From assembly GCA_020847985.1 (NCBI GenBank), contig JADLBC010000003.1, forward strand, positions 1 through 64,000: a DNA stretch of 64,000 bases, in the 5' to 3' direction. A program made the translations under genes and the position numbers. This DNA is from Dehalococcoidia bacterium (GTDB lineage: Bacteria > Chloroflexota > Dehalococcoidia > Tepidiformales > Tepidiformaceae). Of the stretch, positions 7,366-15,240 are shown piece by piece (the stretch's first letter is position 1; each line of letters opens with the position of its first letter). The notes under the pieces were generated by a model that saw only the letters and a list, made by a program, of their open reading frames with translations, was not told the origin of the DNA and ran no database searches.

Positions 7366-8340
7366 ATGCGACGTATCCTCGCCATCGGGGCCGCCGCCGC
7401 GTTCGCCGGGGCCATCGCCGTGGGCGTCGTCGCGCTGGGCAACGGCGACGATCCCGATACCGCCACCAGCGCGACGCCCGCCGCCGGGGCTACCCCGGGG
7501 GCCCCTTCGGAGGTGACCGCCATCTCGCCACTGCCGGGGATTCGCCGCGAGCTCGCGACACGCAACGCCATCAGCCCGGCGGGGGTCGAACTCGTGCGCG
7601 TGCAGCACGCCGGCTGGGATGGCTGCCTTGGCGTGAAGACGCCCGGCCAGGCGTGCACGGAGCAGTTCATCGGCGGCTATATCGCGCGCGTCACCCTCCC
7701 CGGCGGCCGCGAAGCCGAGTACCACATCGGTGGCGGACGCTTCATCGGCCCGGTCGACCGCGCCGCAACGCAGGTGGACGACGGCATGGAGGTGCCGCCC
7801 GAGGCGCGCGTGGACTTCGATGCCATCCTCGCCGACTACGCGCGTGACGACCTCGCGATCCGGCTCGGCCTCGCGCGCGCGGTCACGGTGCTGCAAATCG
7901 TGCCGTTCGAACTCGATATCAAATGCCTGCTCCCGTGCGACCGGCATGCGGCGTTCGTGGCCATGCAGGCCGGCGGCGAACGGCACGCATCCATCGTGAA
8001 CAGCGAACACCCGGTCGATTACCAGGGGCGCGCGGAGCCGCGTACGGGCGAGGACGCCGATGTGCAGCTCGCGATGCGTAACGACCTCGCCGGGCGGCTT
8101 TCGCTGCCGCTCGAGCAGGTATCGGTCATCCAGTACCGGCTGGTCGTGTGGCCCGATGGCTGCCTGGGCGTGGAGAAGCCGGGCGAGGTGTGCTCGCAGT
8201 CCATGGTGCCGGGCTTCCTCGCCGTGCTGGAGGCGGCGGGCATGCGCTACGAGTACCACGGCGCGGGTTCGCACTTCATCGCCGCCGCCTTCGAACGGGA
8301 TGCGCGGGTGAGCCCGCCGCTGCCGCGCCTCACTCCCTGA
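7366..8340 (+). CDS. Secreted protein with duplicated DGCLG domain
   Basis: A 324-aa exported protein: signal peptide or membrane anchor at residues 1-25, then a short Ala/Thr/Pro linker, then two copies of one domain. The copies share W-x-DGCLGV-x4-PG-x2-C (residues 84-97 and 262-276), followed by a hydrophobic strand, E-Y-H and F-I. Each copy has two Cys ten residues apart, suggesting a disulfide outside the cell. A further CLLPC pair (187-191) sits between them. Similar DGCLG domains occur in secreted proteins of Chloroflexota and cyanobacteria (from memory, unverified). Function unknown. Confidence 0.75.
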   Translation: MRRILAIGAAAAFAGAIAVGVVALGNGDDPDTATSATPAAGATPGAPSEVTAISPLPGIRRELATRNAISPAGVELVRVQHAGWDGCLGVKTPGQACTEQFIGGYIARVTLPGGREAEYHIGGGRFIGPVDRAATQVDDGMEVPPEARVDFDAILADYARDDLAIRLGLARAVTVLQIVPFELDIKCLLPCDRHAAFVAMQAGGERHASIVNSEHPVDYQGRAEPRTGEDADVQLAMRNDLAGRLSLPLEQVSVIQYRLVVWPDGCLGVEKPGEVCSQSMVPGFLAVLEAAGMRYEYHGAGSHFIAAAFERDARVSPPLPRLTP

Positions 8341-8411
8341 GCGTCCGGTACGATGGGAAGCGGCTCGCCGCACGGTCCGCGGGAGCACGCTGTTGTGACG
8401 AGGTATCACGC

Positions 8412-8846
8412 ATGAGCGACTACATCCCCAGCCCGGTCGAGTGGGTCCGCAACCAGGTCGAGCTATACGAAAGCTCCGGCGGCACGCAGGGCACCACCCT
8501 CCGCGACACCGGCCTCCCCGTCATCATTGTGACGAACAAGGGAAACAAGACCGGCGCCGTCCGCAAGACGCCGCTAATGCGCGTGAAGGACGGCAACGCG
8601 TACGTGCTCGTGGGCTCGCAGGGCGGCGCACCGAAGAACCCGGTGTGGGTCTACAACCTGCGTTCGGACCCCGAGGTCGAGATTCGCGACGGCACGGACG
8701 TATGGCCGATGAAGGTGCGCGAAGTCTCGGACGCCGCCGAGCGCGCCCGCCTCTGGGACCTCTCGGTCGCCGCCTTCCCGCCGTACGCGGACTACCAGAA
8801 GCGCACCGACCGCGTCATCCCGTTGTTCGTCGCGGAGCCAAAGTAG
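8412..8846 (+). CDS. DDN/F420-type nitroreductase family protein
   Basis: A 144-aa split beta-barrel protein of the deazaflavin-dependent nitroreductase (DUF385) family. Mycobacterial relatives reduce quinones or nitro compounds with F420H2. Family blocks are visible: an N-terminal helix with WVRNQVELYESSGG, TNKGNKTGAVRKTPLMRV, and the VGSQGGAPKNPVWVYNL segment. Start ATG 8412 has GAGGT about 8 nt upstream. F420 versus FMN use is not decidable. The TAG stop runs straight into heptad element 4. Confidence 0.88.
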   Translation: MSDYIPSPVEWVRNQVELYESSGGTQGTTLRDTGLPVIIVTNKGNKTGAVRKTPLMRVKDGNAYVLVGSQGGAPKNPVWVYNLRSDPEVEIRDGTDVWPMKVREVSDAAERARLWDLSVAAFPPYADYQKRTDRVIPLFVAEPK

Positions 8847-9066
8847 TGCTGAGTGCTGGGTGCTGAGTGCTGAGTCGGCAACCCCGGGCCGGATGCCTCC
8901 CCGGATGAAGTGGGGCATGCGCGGGGTGAGAATCCGACTGGCCACCGGGAGCCGGCAGAGTCCCGAAGGCGCGAATTCAAGGTGCGAACTCCCAGCGGTT
9001 TACCCCCGGCGGAGGGGCATCCCGCGGGGTAGCCCTCTCAGCACTCAGCACTCAGCACTCAGCACC
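8845..9066. repeat. Heptad element 4 (AGTGCTG arms, enlarged core)
   Basis: The left arm has four AGTGCTG-type heptads starting inside the TAG of the previous gene. A left core half (GGCAACCCCGGGCCGGATGCC) and a right core half (GGGGCATGCGCGGGG) follow. About 75 bases of unique sequence and a second right half (GGGGCATCCCGCGGGGTAGCCC) come next, then CAGCACT heptads. The unique segment has no ORF or recognised RNA motif. Confidence 0.85.
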
Positions 9067-9070
9067 CCAC

Positions 9071-9113
9071 GCCAACAAAAAACGCCCCTCCTAAGAGGGG
9101 CGTTTCTGTTGGC
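9071..9113. terminator. Bidirectional intrinsic terminator
   Basis: A 10-bp stem AACGCCCCTC/GAGGGGCGTT with a CTAA loop has an A-run on the left and T's on the right, and is enclosed by GCCAAC/GTTGGC. It sits between convergent genes and can serve both. Confidence 0.85.
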
Positions 9114-9123
9114 GGGGGTGCGC

Positions 9124-9513
9124 TTAGCCGCAGGTTTCGGCGGAGGTGTCCTTCAGGCGCGGCGCGGAGACGGCCTGGTTCATGATGATGACGACGCCCG
9201 AGAAGCGCTTGATCACGTCGATGCCGCTGTTCGAGCCAGCGTTGACGTAGGCGGGCACGCCCGGGAAGAAGTGGCGCCATTCCTGCTTTTCGCCATCCCA
9301 GACGTAGAGCGCGGCCCACGACGACGCGGGCAGGCAGGCGACGAACTCCGCCGGCGGCACATCGCCACCGAGCGGCCCGCCGGCAAGGTTAAAGCCAGCC
9401 GAGAGCGGGGGCTTGTTGCCCGCGGCAACGACGCCGAGGGAAGCCCCGAACAGTGCCGCCACGCCAAGCGTCGCCGCGGCGACGGCCAGCGCCTTGTGCT
9501 TGAGAATTCGCAT
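9124..9513 (-). CDS. Small secreted protein of unknown function
   Basis: Encodes 129 aa with a clear signal peptide (MRILKHKALAVAAATLGV, cleavage probably after VVAAG). The mature part has two Cys (FVACLPASS and the C-terminal ETCG), probably a disulfide. It contains aromatic strand-like stretches (ALYVWDGEKQEWRHFF). I chose ATG 9513 because GGAGGG lies just upstream on the minus strand; the longer frame runs into the repeat element. The sequence resembles short secreted beta proteins that follow surface-protein stalks in Chloroflexota, but I cannot name a family. Confidence 0.72.
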   Translation of the reverse strand: MRILKHKALAVAAATLGVAALFGASLGVVAAGNKPPLSAGFNLAGGPLGGDVPPAEFVACLPASSWAALYVWDGEKQEWRHFFPGVPAYVNAGSNSGIDVIKRFSGVVIIMNQAVSAPRLKDTSAETCG

Positions 9514-9647
9514 CGATCCCTCCCCGGTGCCGCCACCACGGCACGATCGGTCACTCAACGGTAACCGCGGCCCTTGGTACGCGCACCAGCACCATGCCGT
9601 GTTTGAGCGCCGCCCACGCCACCTTCGTGTAAAACCTCGGCAAAAAC

Positions 9648-9754
9648 AGTGCTGAGTCCTGAGTGCTGAGTGCTGAGTAGTGGGCCAACCCACGGGGCGC
9701 CAGACCCGCGCCGGGGTTGCCGACTCAGCACTCAGCACTCAGGACTCAGCACTC
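9648..9754. repeat. Heptad element 5 (AGTGCTG / core / CAGCACT)
   Basis: Four AGTGCTG/AGTCCTG heptads, the core GGGCCAACCCACGGGGC ... GCGCCGGGGTTGCC, then four CAGCACT-type heptads. It ends at the stop codon (CTA on +) of the zinc-ribbon gene. Confidence 0.9.
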
Positions 9755-9755
9755 G

Positions 9756-12700
9756 CTACTTCTTCCGCAACGTGCCCTCGATCTCGAAAACCACCGTGCG
9801 AATGTCGTTCATGTGGAGGACGTCGGCGGCCTGGTGGAGGCTCACCGTTCCGGTGACGCGCCCGTCCTTGAACTCCGCGTGGATCTCCGCCCACGCCATG
9901 ATGTTCGCGGGTTCACCCGGGTTCCACGCGGCGTTGGATTCCGCGCTCCCGCTGAGCACGGGCCCGTTGAGCTGGAAGAAGTTGTCGTGCGCGGTGGGAG
10001 CCAGCGCGGTCGCGTTCATGTCGGGGAAGATGTCCTTGAACTTCCGCGAATCGGCGACCTCGCGGCAGGTGCTGCTCATGCCCGTGGCGGGGCCGCAAAC
10101 CTGCGCACGGGAACGTTCGCCGTCGTAGGCCGTGTGGACGACGTGGAGGGTGCAGGTCCCCGGCGCCTCGCACTTCGTGCCGAAGGGCAGCAGGTGCCCG
10201 TCGTTGTAGATCTTCGCCATGTTCGGTTCGCCCGCGGTCATCGCCCACTTCGAAAGCACGTACACACCGAAGACGTCGTTCGAAAGCGCGGCATCGATGT
10301 AGTGCACGCGCTGCGGCACCGGCTTCTCCTTCGCCGCTTCGCCGTTCTTCGAAACATCCGCCGGGCGTGGGGGGTTTGGCCCGAAGTCGAGCGCGAAGTC
10401 CAGCGGCTTCGTGCGTTCGTCCGCGAACTGGAGGGTGCCCTTGAGCGTCATGCGCAGTTCGCCGCCCATGGTTAGCTCGCCCTGCTGCTCGGCGGCGCCC
10501 TCGTAGCCGGGACCGAAGCCGTTGCCGCCCGCGAGCGGCTCGACGCCTTTCGCCCGCAGCACCGCCGTCACATAGAAGTTGTCAGCCGATTCGTTCGCAC
10601 GCCGGGCCGAGTCCTTCGTGATGTCGATGGTCGCGCTTTCGCCGTTCGGCCCTTCGAGGAAGAGCGTGGGCTTGAACTCGGCGATCGAGGCATCTTTCGG
10701 GAGGTTGCCCCAGACCGCCGGGTCGATAGCGCTCTTCGGGATCGAAAGCCGCATCACCTGGAAATCGGGCTGGGTGCCTTCGACCACGAGCGGCCAGGCG
10801 TCGCGGCCGTAGTCGTTGAAGGGCAGGTCGGCGATGGCGCCGTTCGGGCCGCTCCGGTGCCCTTCGAGCCAGCCGGTGTGGAAGTCGGCGGCGCCGTATT
10901 CCAGGCGGTAGGCCATCAGGCGGTCGACGAAGCCGCGGTAGGCGCCGGGTTCCTGGGCGAGGGTGCCGGTCGCGCGCACGTGGAGCATCACGGGCGGGAT
11001 GGCCCCGGTGATGCTGTCGCAGCGGCCGGCGCAGTACCCCCGCGTGCCCTCATTGACGCCGCGAATGGTCTTGAAGGCGTACCAGTCCGTGCCCCGGACG
11101 GCGGCGAACATGCCGACCGAATAGGCGAACTGGGCGATGGTGAGGCCGTGCGCGGGCAGCATCGCGCGCCCCTCGCTCGCCATCAGCGCGCGCTCCTCCC
11201 ACATGTCCATGAGGAAGCTGGCGCCGCCCGCGCCGCCCGCGGAGGCGCCATCAAAGGCGATGTAGGCGTACGGGCTCACCTGGCCCTTCGTGTACCAGTC
11301 CTGCACCCAGTTCAGAATCTGGTCCGAACCGGCGAAGAAGAGCGACATCCCCACCGCGCCCGGGATGATGACCGTCCCCGTGACCGCGCCGATGGCCACG
11401 AGCGCGACCGGCAACCAGCGCACCACCCAGTCCACGTTCTCCTTGAACCAGTCGATGATCGCGAGCCGTTCCATGGAGCGGACGCCGTAGAGGCGGAGGG
11501 TGCGCTGGAGGAGCGGCTGACCGGCGATCGGCCCCTTCTGTTCGCCCGCGAGCACATCGGCGACGGCGCCATCGATGGCGGGGAGCGCACCTGGCTGGAT
11601 GGTGATGTCGGTCCATTTCAGCTCGCCGTAGGGCTTGAGCACGCGCAGGTCGAACCCCTGGAGGGTGTTGCCCTCGATCAGCGAGAGGGTGAAATCGAGG
11701 CCCCAGGGCGTGTACTGCTGCATCGTGGATTCCATCCACTGGTCCGTGAGGCCCATCCAGAGCCCTTCGTCGCCGGGGAGGTTGCGGACGTCGCCGACAT
11801 CCGCGCGCACCTCGACCCAGGCATCGCGCAGCGCCGCGAGGCGGCGCACGCCGGCCGCCCACGCATCCTGCCCGGTGATGGTGGTCGCGCCGATCGGGGC
11901 CGTCCCCGTGAGGACCGTGACGTCGGGGGCGACGCCGAGCCGGGCTGCCCCGAAGAGCCGCATGATCGCGTTCAGCTCCTGGCTCGCGATGGAGGTCGTG
12001 ATGGGCGGCTCGTCCGGCGCACCCTGGCGGACGTACCGGCCGCCGGGGAGCGTGCTCGCCAGGGGGTTCGTCTTCAGCCACGCGACGGTTTCCGCCTCCC
12101 ACGCGGCGCGGTCGGTCCAGTAGAGGGCTTCGACGCGAAGGCTCTCGCGGGAACTTTCGCTGAGGGCGGGCGCGTTCGCCGTCGGGGTCGCGAGCGCGAG
12201 CGTCCACGGCGCGGGCACGCCGGTGATGGTCACGCGCAGGGCCGGTTGCCCGTTCGCGAGGGTGACCGGCGCCGCCGGCAATTCGGTCCACATGCCGGTG
12301 AGGGTGCGCACGATCGCGACGCCGCCCGCGGGGCCGCTCGCCACCGGGAGGTCAACTGTCGCGGCGCCTTCGAGCGGCACGCCCGTGAAGGAGACGAACT
12401 CCCAGCCCTTGCCGCCGTGGGCCCACCAGGGGTCATCGGCGAGGTCCACGCGGCGAAGGTCCATGGCGTGGCCATACAGGGCGGCGCCGCCCGGGACCGT
12501 GGCCGAGGCGCCACCAGGGTGGTCGAGCCGCGAGGCCGGCCGCAACGGCAGCCCCAGCTTCGCATCGACGGCGTCCGCCGCGACCGGCTCCGTGACCGTG
12601 ACGGTGCTCTCCTGGATGTCGGCCGGGCCGGTGGGCTTCTCCGTCGTGCCGCCGCGGAGGAAGAACCACGCGCTGCCACCCACGACGGCGGCGATGGCGA

Positions 12701-13031
12701 CCGCACCCACCACGGCGGCCATCTTCGGCAGCGGCGAACGGCGCACGGGCGCGCTCACGGGCGGCCGCCATGCCGGTGTGGCAGCCGCGGGCGCGGGCGC
12801 ATCGGCGGGCGTCCAGGCAGAAGTGGGAAGCGCGGCGGCGGCCGGCTCTTCGCCGAGGGCCAGCCCGCACGAACGGCAGAAGCGCGCACCGGGGATGGCC
12901 ACTTCGCCACAGTGGCCGCAATGGGGCTCGATCGCGCGGCCGCAGTTTGGGCAGAACTTTGCGTTCGCGGCCAGGCTGCGGCGGCAGTGCCCGCAGGTGC
13001 CGTTGGTATAGCGCGCGGTCTTCGTGGCCAT
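9756..13031 (-). CDS. Large double-zinc-ribbon membrane protein
   Basis: A 1091-aa protein. Residues 13-55 form two CxxC...CxxC zinc ribbons (Cys 13/16/27/30 and 38/41/52/55), placed in the cytoplasm. A Pro/Ala-rich linker and a transmembrane helix near residues 105-127 follow. The rest is about 950 residues of mostly beta-rich sequence, with a further hydrophobic pair in the middle (WLPVALVAIGAVTGTVIIPG). The C-terminal third has strand-rich repeats and a VHYIDAALS...VYVLSKWAM region. It may be a membrane-spanning sensor or surface assembly factor; no enzymatic motif is seen. CACCAT lies 6 nt before ATG, a weak leaderless box. Confidence 0.8.
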   Translation of the reverse strand: MATKTARYTNGTCGHCRRSLAANAKFCPNCGRAIEPHCGHCGEVAIPGARFCRSCGLALGEEPAAAALPTSAWTPADAPAPAAATPAWRPPVSAPVRRSPLPKMAAVVGAVAIAAVVGGSAWFFLRGGTTEKPTGPADIQESTVTVTEPVAADAVDAKLGLPLRPASRLDHPGGASATVPGGAALYGHAMDLRRVDLADDPWWAHGGKGWEFVSFTGVPLEGAATVDLPVASGPAGGVAIVRTLTGMWTELPAAPVTLANGQPALRVTITGVPAPWTLALATPTANAPALSESSRESLRVEALYWTDRAAWEAETVAWLKTNPLASTLPGGRYVRQGAPDEPPITTSIASQELNAIMRLFGAARLGVAPDVTVLTGTAPIGATTITGQDAWAAGVRRLAALRDAWVEVRADVGDVRNLPGDEGLWMGLTDQWMESTMQQYTPWGLDFTLSLIEGNTLQGFDLRVLKPYGELKWTDITIQPGALPAIDGAVADVLAGEQKGPIAGQPLLQRTLRLYGVRSMERLAIIDWFKENVDWVVRWLPVALVAIGAVTGTVIIPGAVGMSLFFAGSDQILNWVQDWYTKGQVSPYAYIAFDGASAGGAGGASFLMDMWEERALMASEGRAMLPAHGLTIAQFAYSVGMFAAVRGTDWYAFKTIRGVNEGTRGYCAGRCDSITGAIPPVMLHVRATGTLAQEPGAYRGFVDRLMAYRLEYGAADFHTGWLEGHRSGPNGAIADLPFNDYGRDAWPLVVEGTQPDFQVMRLSIPKSAIDPAVWGNLPKDASIAEFKPTLFLEGPNGESATIDITKDSARRANESADNFYVTAVLRAKGVEPLAGGNGFGPGYEGAAEQQGELTMGGELRMTLKGTLQFADERTKPLDFALDFGPNPPRPADVSKNGEAAKEKPVPQRVHYIDAALSNDVFGVYVLSKWAMTAGEPNMAKIYNDGHLLPFGTKCEAPGTCTLHVVHTAYDGERSRAQVCGPATGMSSTCREVADSRKFKDIFPDMNATALAPTAHDNFFQLNGPVLSGSAESNAAWNPGEPANIMAWAEIHAEFKDGRVTGTVSLHQAADVLHMNDIRTVVFEIEGTLRKK

Positions 13032-13103
13032 GCGGCGATGGTGCTCGCGCGCGGGCGGTGGCGTCAGGGCCGAGCGGTCCGGAGCATCTCCCCCGGAGGG
13101 TGC

Positions 13104-14081
13104 CTATCGCGCTCCCGGGGCTGCCCCCGCCTTCGCGTGCTGCCCGCGCCAGCCGAACACGACGTTGCCGCGGTCGAGGACGAACGAGGGGTCCGCCGGC
13201 GGCGCGGCCAGCTCCGCCGGGACCACGATGGCGTCGCCGGAGGCGGCCCGCACTTCGGCGACGGCGCCTCGCGCGAACCGGTAGGTGAGGCCGAACGCAG
13301 GCTCCTCGACCACGATGTCGCCCGCGCGGAACCTGCCCAGGAAGCGCTGCCGCTCGCAGAAGCGCGCGACCATCCCGAGCGTTTCGCGAAGTTCGGCGGC
13401 GCGCTCGTAGCGGAGCGCGGCGGCGGCTTCCTCCATCGCATCGGCGATGCGCCGGCCCAGCCACAGCTCCTCGCCTTCGAGGAACGCCCGCGCGAGCGCG
13501 ACCCGGCGTCCGTACGCCTCGACGGTGATGGCGCCGCGGCACGGGCCCGGGCACTGGCCGAGATCGTAGCGCGCGCTCTGGCGGGAAGGCACGGGCTCGG
13601 CGCAGGCGCGCAGCCCGAACCACTCCGTCACCAGTTCGATGAGATCGGCCACGAAGTAACGGTCCTTGAACGGCCCGAAGAGCGTGCCCGCGCGCGCACC
13701 TTCGCCTTCGACCACGAGGCAGGCGGGAAACGGGTCGTGCGTGAGCAGCAGGTAGCGGCGTTCGAGGTAGTCCCGCTGGCGCTCGTTGTGGCGCGGGCGG
13801 TGCTCCTTGATGAGCGCGTCCTCGAGCAGGAGGGCCATGAGCTCGCCCGCGGCCGGGCGCCAGGAGAACGATTCGATGGCGTAGCCCAGGTGGCGGGTTC
13901 GGCTGTCGATCGCCGTCGCGCGCGGCGAGAGGTACGAAAGCATGCGCCGCCGCAGGTTGCGCGACTTCCCGATGTAGAGCGTCTCGCCCGCCGCCCCGGT
14001 CCAGGTGTACACGCCCGGCGATTCGGGCACGTTCGCGGTCACTTCGCGGCGAAGCGCGGTGCGCCGTTCATTCGAAGGCAT
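13104..14081 (-). CDS. Short UvrC-like GIY-YIG nuclease
   Basis: A 325-aa protein matching the N-terminal half of UvrC. It has a GIY-YIG domain with GVY (23-25) and YIG (36-38), the Arg-rich helix, and ALLLEDALIKEHRPRHN, where the first Glu is E80. A Cys region LGQCPGPC and a UvrB-interaction (UVR) helix AAAALRYERAAELRE follow. The C-terminal RNase H-like nuclease and HhH domains of full UvrC (~600 aa) are absent, as in E. coli Cho; unlike Cho it keeps a UVR motif. Of the four cluster Cys in UvrC, the second appears to be Ser. It overlaps the SbcD-like gene by 14 bp. It may make a single 3' incision or be a phosphodiesterase of other use. Confidence 0.8.
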   Translation of the reverse strand: MPSNERRTALRREVTANVPESPGVYTWTGAAGETLYIGKSRNLRRRMLSYLSPRATAIDSRTRHLGYAIESFSWRPAAGELMALLLEDALIKEHRPRHNERQRDYLERRYLLLTHDPFPACLVVEGEGARAGTLFGPFKDRYFVADLIELVTEWFGLRACAEPVPSRQSARYDLGQCPGPCRGAITVEAYGRRVALARAFLEGEELWLGRRIADAMEEAAAALRYERAAELRETLGMVARFCERQRFLGRFRAGDIVVEEPAFGLTYRFARGAVAEVRAASGDAIVVPAELAAPPADPSFVLDRGNVVFGWRGQHAKAGAAPGAR

Positions 14082-15084
14082 CGAAGAGCCCCCTTGCCAG
14101 CTGGATGTTCATCGAAGGTGGGAACGCGGCACGCAACCGATCGGCGGTGAGCTGCGCGACCACGTCCGCCGCGGGCGCCGCCGCCGAGATGCGCACGACC
14201 GCGTCGCCCGGGTGCCGTCGCCCTTCGGCGGCGAGGAAGCCCGCGACATCGCCGGCGGCGAGGCACGCGGGCAGTTCGACATCGACCATCGGCCGCGCCG
14301 GCAGCTCGATGAACTCCGTGTGCACCACGCGCGCGGCTTCGCCACCGGGTGCGGCGACGGTGATATCGAGGAAGCCCTTCGCCTCGTCGCGTTCGGCGAA
14401 GGAGGTGCGTTCGATGGAGCCGGGATAGAAGACCGGCGGGCGGCCCTCGCGGCGCAGCTCCTGGCGGCGATGGATGTGCCCCGCGAGCACGGCCGTCAGC
14501 GTCGCCGGCAGCTCCTTCATGGGCACGACATCCGGCCCCGAACGGAAAACGTGCCCCTTCGGCCCGACCGTCGCGCCGGAGACGGTGTGATGCATGCAGA
14601 GGAAGCGGGCATCCGCCTCGGCGCTGGCGAGGGCGGTTTGGGCGAGCAGTCCGGCGAAGCGCGGCCGCAGGTCGCCCCAGGCGAAGGGGAAGCCGCCCAT
14701 CGCGATCCGCATTCCGCCCGCCTCGATAACCATGTGCCCAGGTTCGCGGAAGACGTGGAGGTTCGGCTGGCCCAGCCAGAGCGACGCCGGCAGCTTCGAA
14801 CGGTCGTGGTTGCCGGGGACGATGAAGACCGGGATGCCCAGCCCGGCGATGCCCGCCAACCCCGAGAGCCCCTCTTCCACCACCGGCGCCGGCACGCGGC
14901 TGCGGTGGAAGACGTCGCCCCCGTGGACCACCGCGTGCGGCCGTGTGCGGCGAATGTGGTCGAGTACGCGCTCGAAGTTGGCGGCGAAATCGTGCCCGCG
15001 GCGGCGGCGGTCGATGCGCGCCCGGCCGGGAAGGTCGAAGCCGAGGTGGGTATCCCCAAAGAGGACAATACGAGCCTGTCTCAC
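14068..15084 (-). CDS. SbcD/Mre11-like metallophosphoesterase
   Basis: A 338-aa calcineurin-like phosphoesterase with all five motifs in order: FGDTHLG, GGDVFHR, PGNHDRS, MHHTVSG and GHIHRRQ. The order and the DTHLG start resemble SbcD/Mre11 nucleases, which normally pair with an SbcC/Rad50 ATPase; none is in the window. It is the first gene of a two-gene unit overlapping the UvrC-like nuclease, suggesting a shared DNA-repair role. GTG 15084 is chosen because the motif DTHLG then lies about 10 residues in; TAGACT occurs 10 nt upstream on the minus strand. An ORF extension to 15348 overlaps the divergent gene and is not protein-like. Confidence 0.85.
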   Translation of the reverse strand: MRQARIVLFGDTHLGFDLPGRARIDRRRRGHDFAANFERVLDHIRRTRPHAVVHGGDVFHRSRVPAPVVEEGLSGLAGIAGLGIPVFIVPGNHDRSKLPASLWLGQPNLHVFREPGHMVIEAGGMRIAMGGFPFAWGDLRPRFAGLLAQTALASAEADARFLCMHHTVSGATVGPKGHVFRSGPDVVPMKELPATLTAVLAGHIHRRQELRREGRPPVFYPGSIERTSFAERDEAKGFLDITVAAPGGEAARVVHTEFIELPARPMVDVELPACLAAGDVAGFLAAEGRRHPGDAVVRISAAAPAADVVAQLTADRLRAAFPPSMNIQLARGLFDAFE

Positions 15085-15240
15085 CGCGCTGACGAGTCTA
15101 TCGCGGCCCGGGGCGCAGCCGGCAGTGGTCGCGGCACAGCAGAATGACGCCGGAATTTCCATGCGCGACATCGCCGTCGCATTGTGGCGGGCGGCGGGAT
15201 GTGCCACATTGCCGGCATTCCGAACGGGGGTGATTCGGCG

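Noticed and set aside
8875-9035. A cobalamin riboswitch or group II intron fragment in element 4
   Set aside because: GC-rich stems recall such RNAs, but no diagnostic box or domain V sequence could be found, and no relevant gene is downstream.
14068-15084. A full SbcCD nuclease locus
   Set aside because: Only the SbcD-like subunit is present; the neighbour is a UvrC-like gene and no Rad50/SbcC ATPase is in the window.
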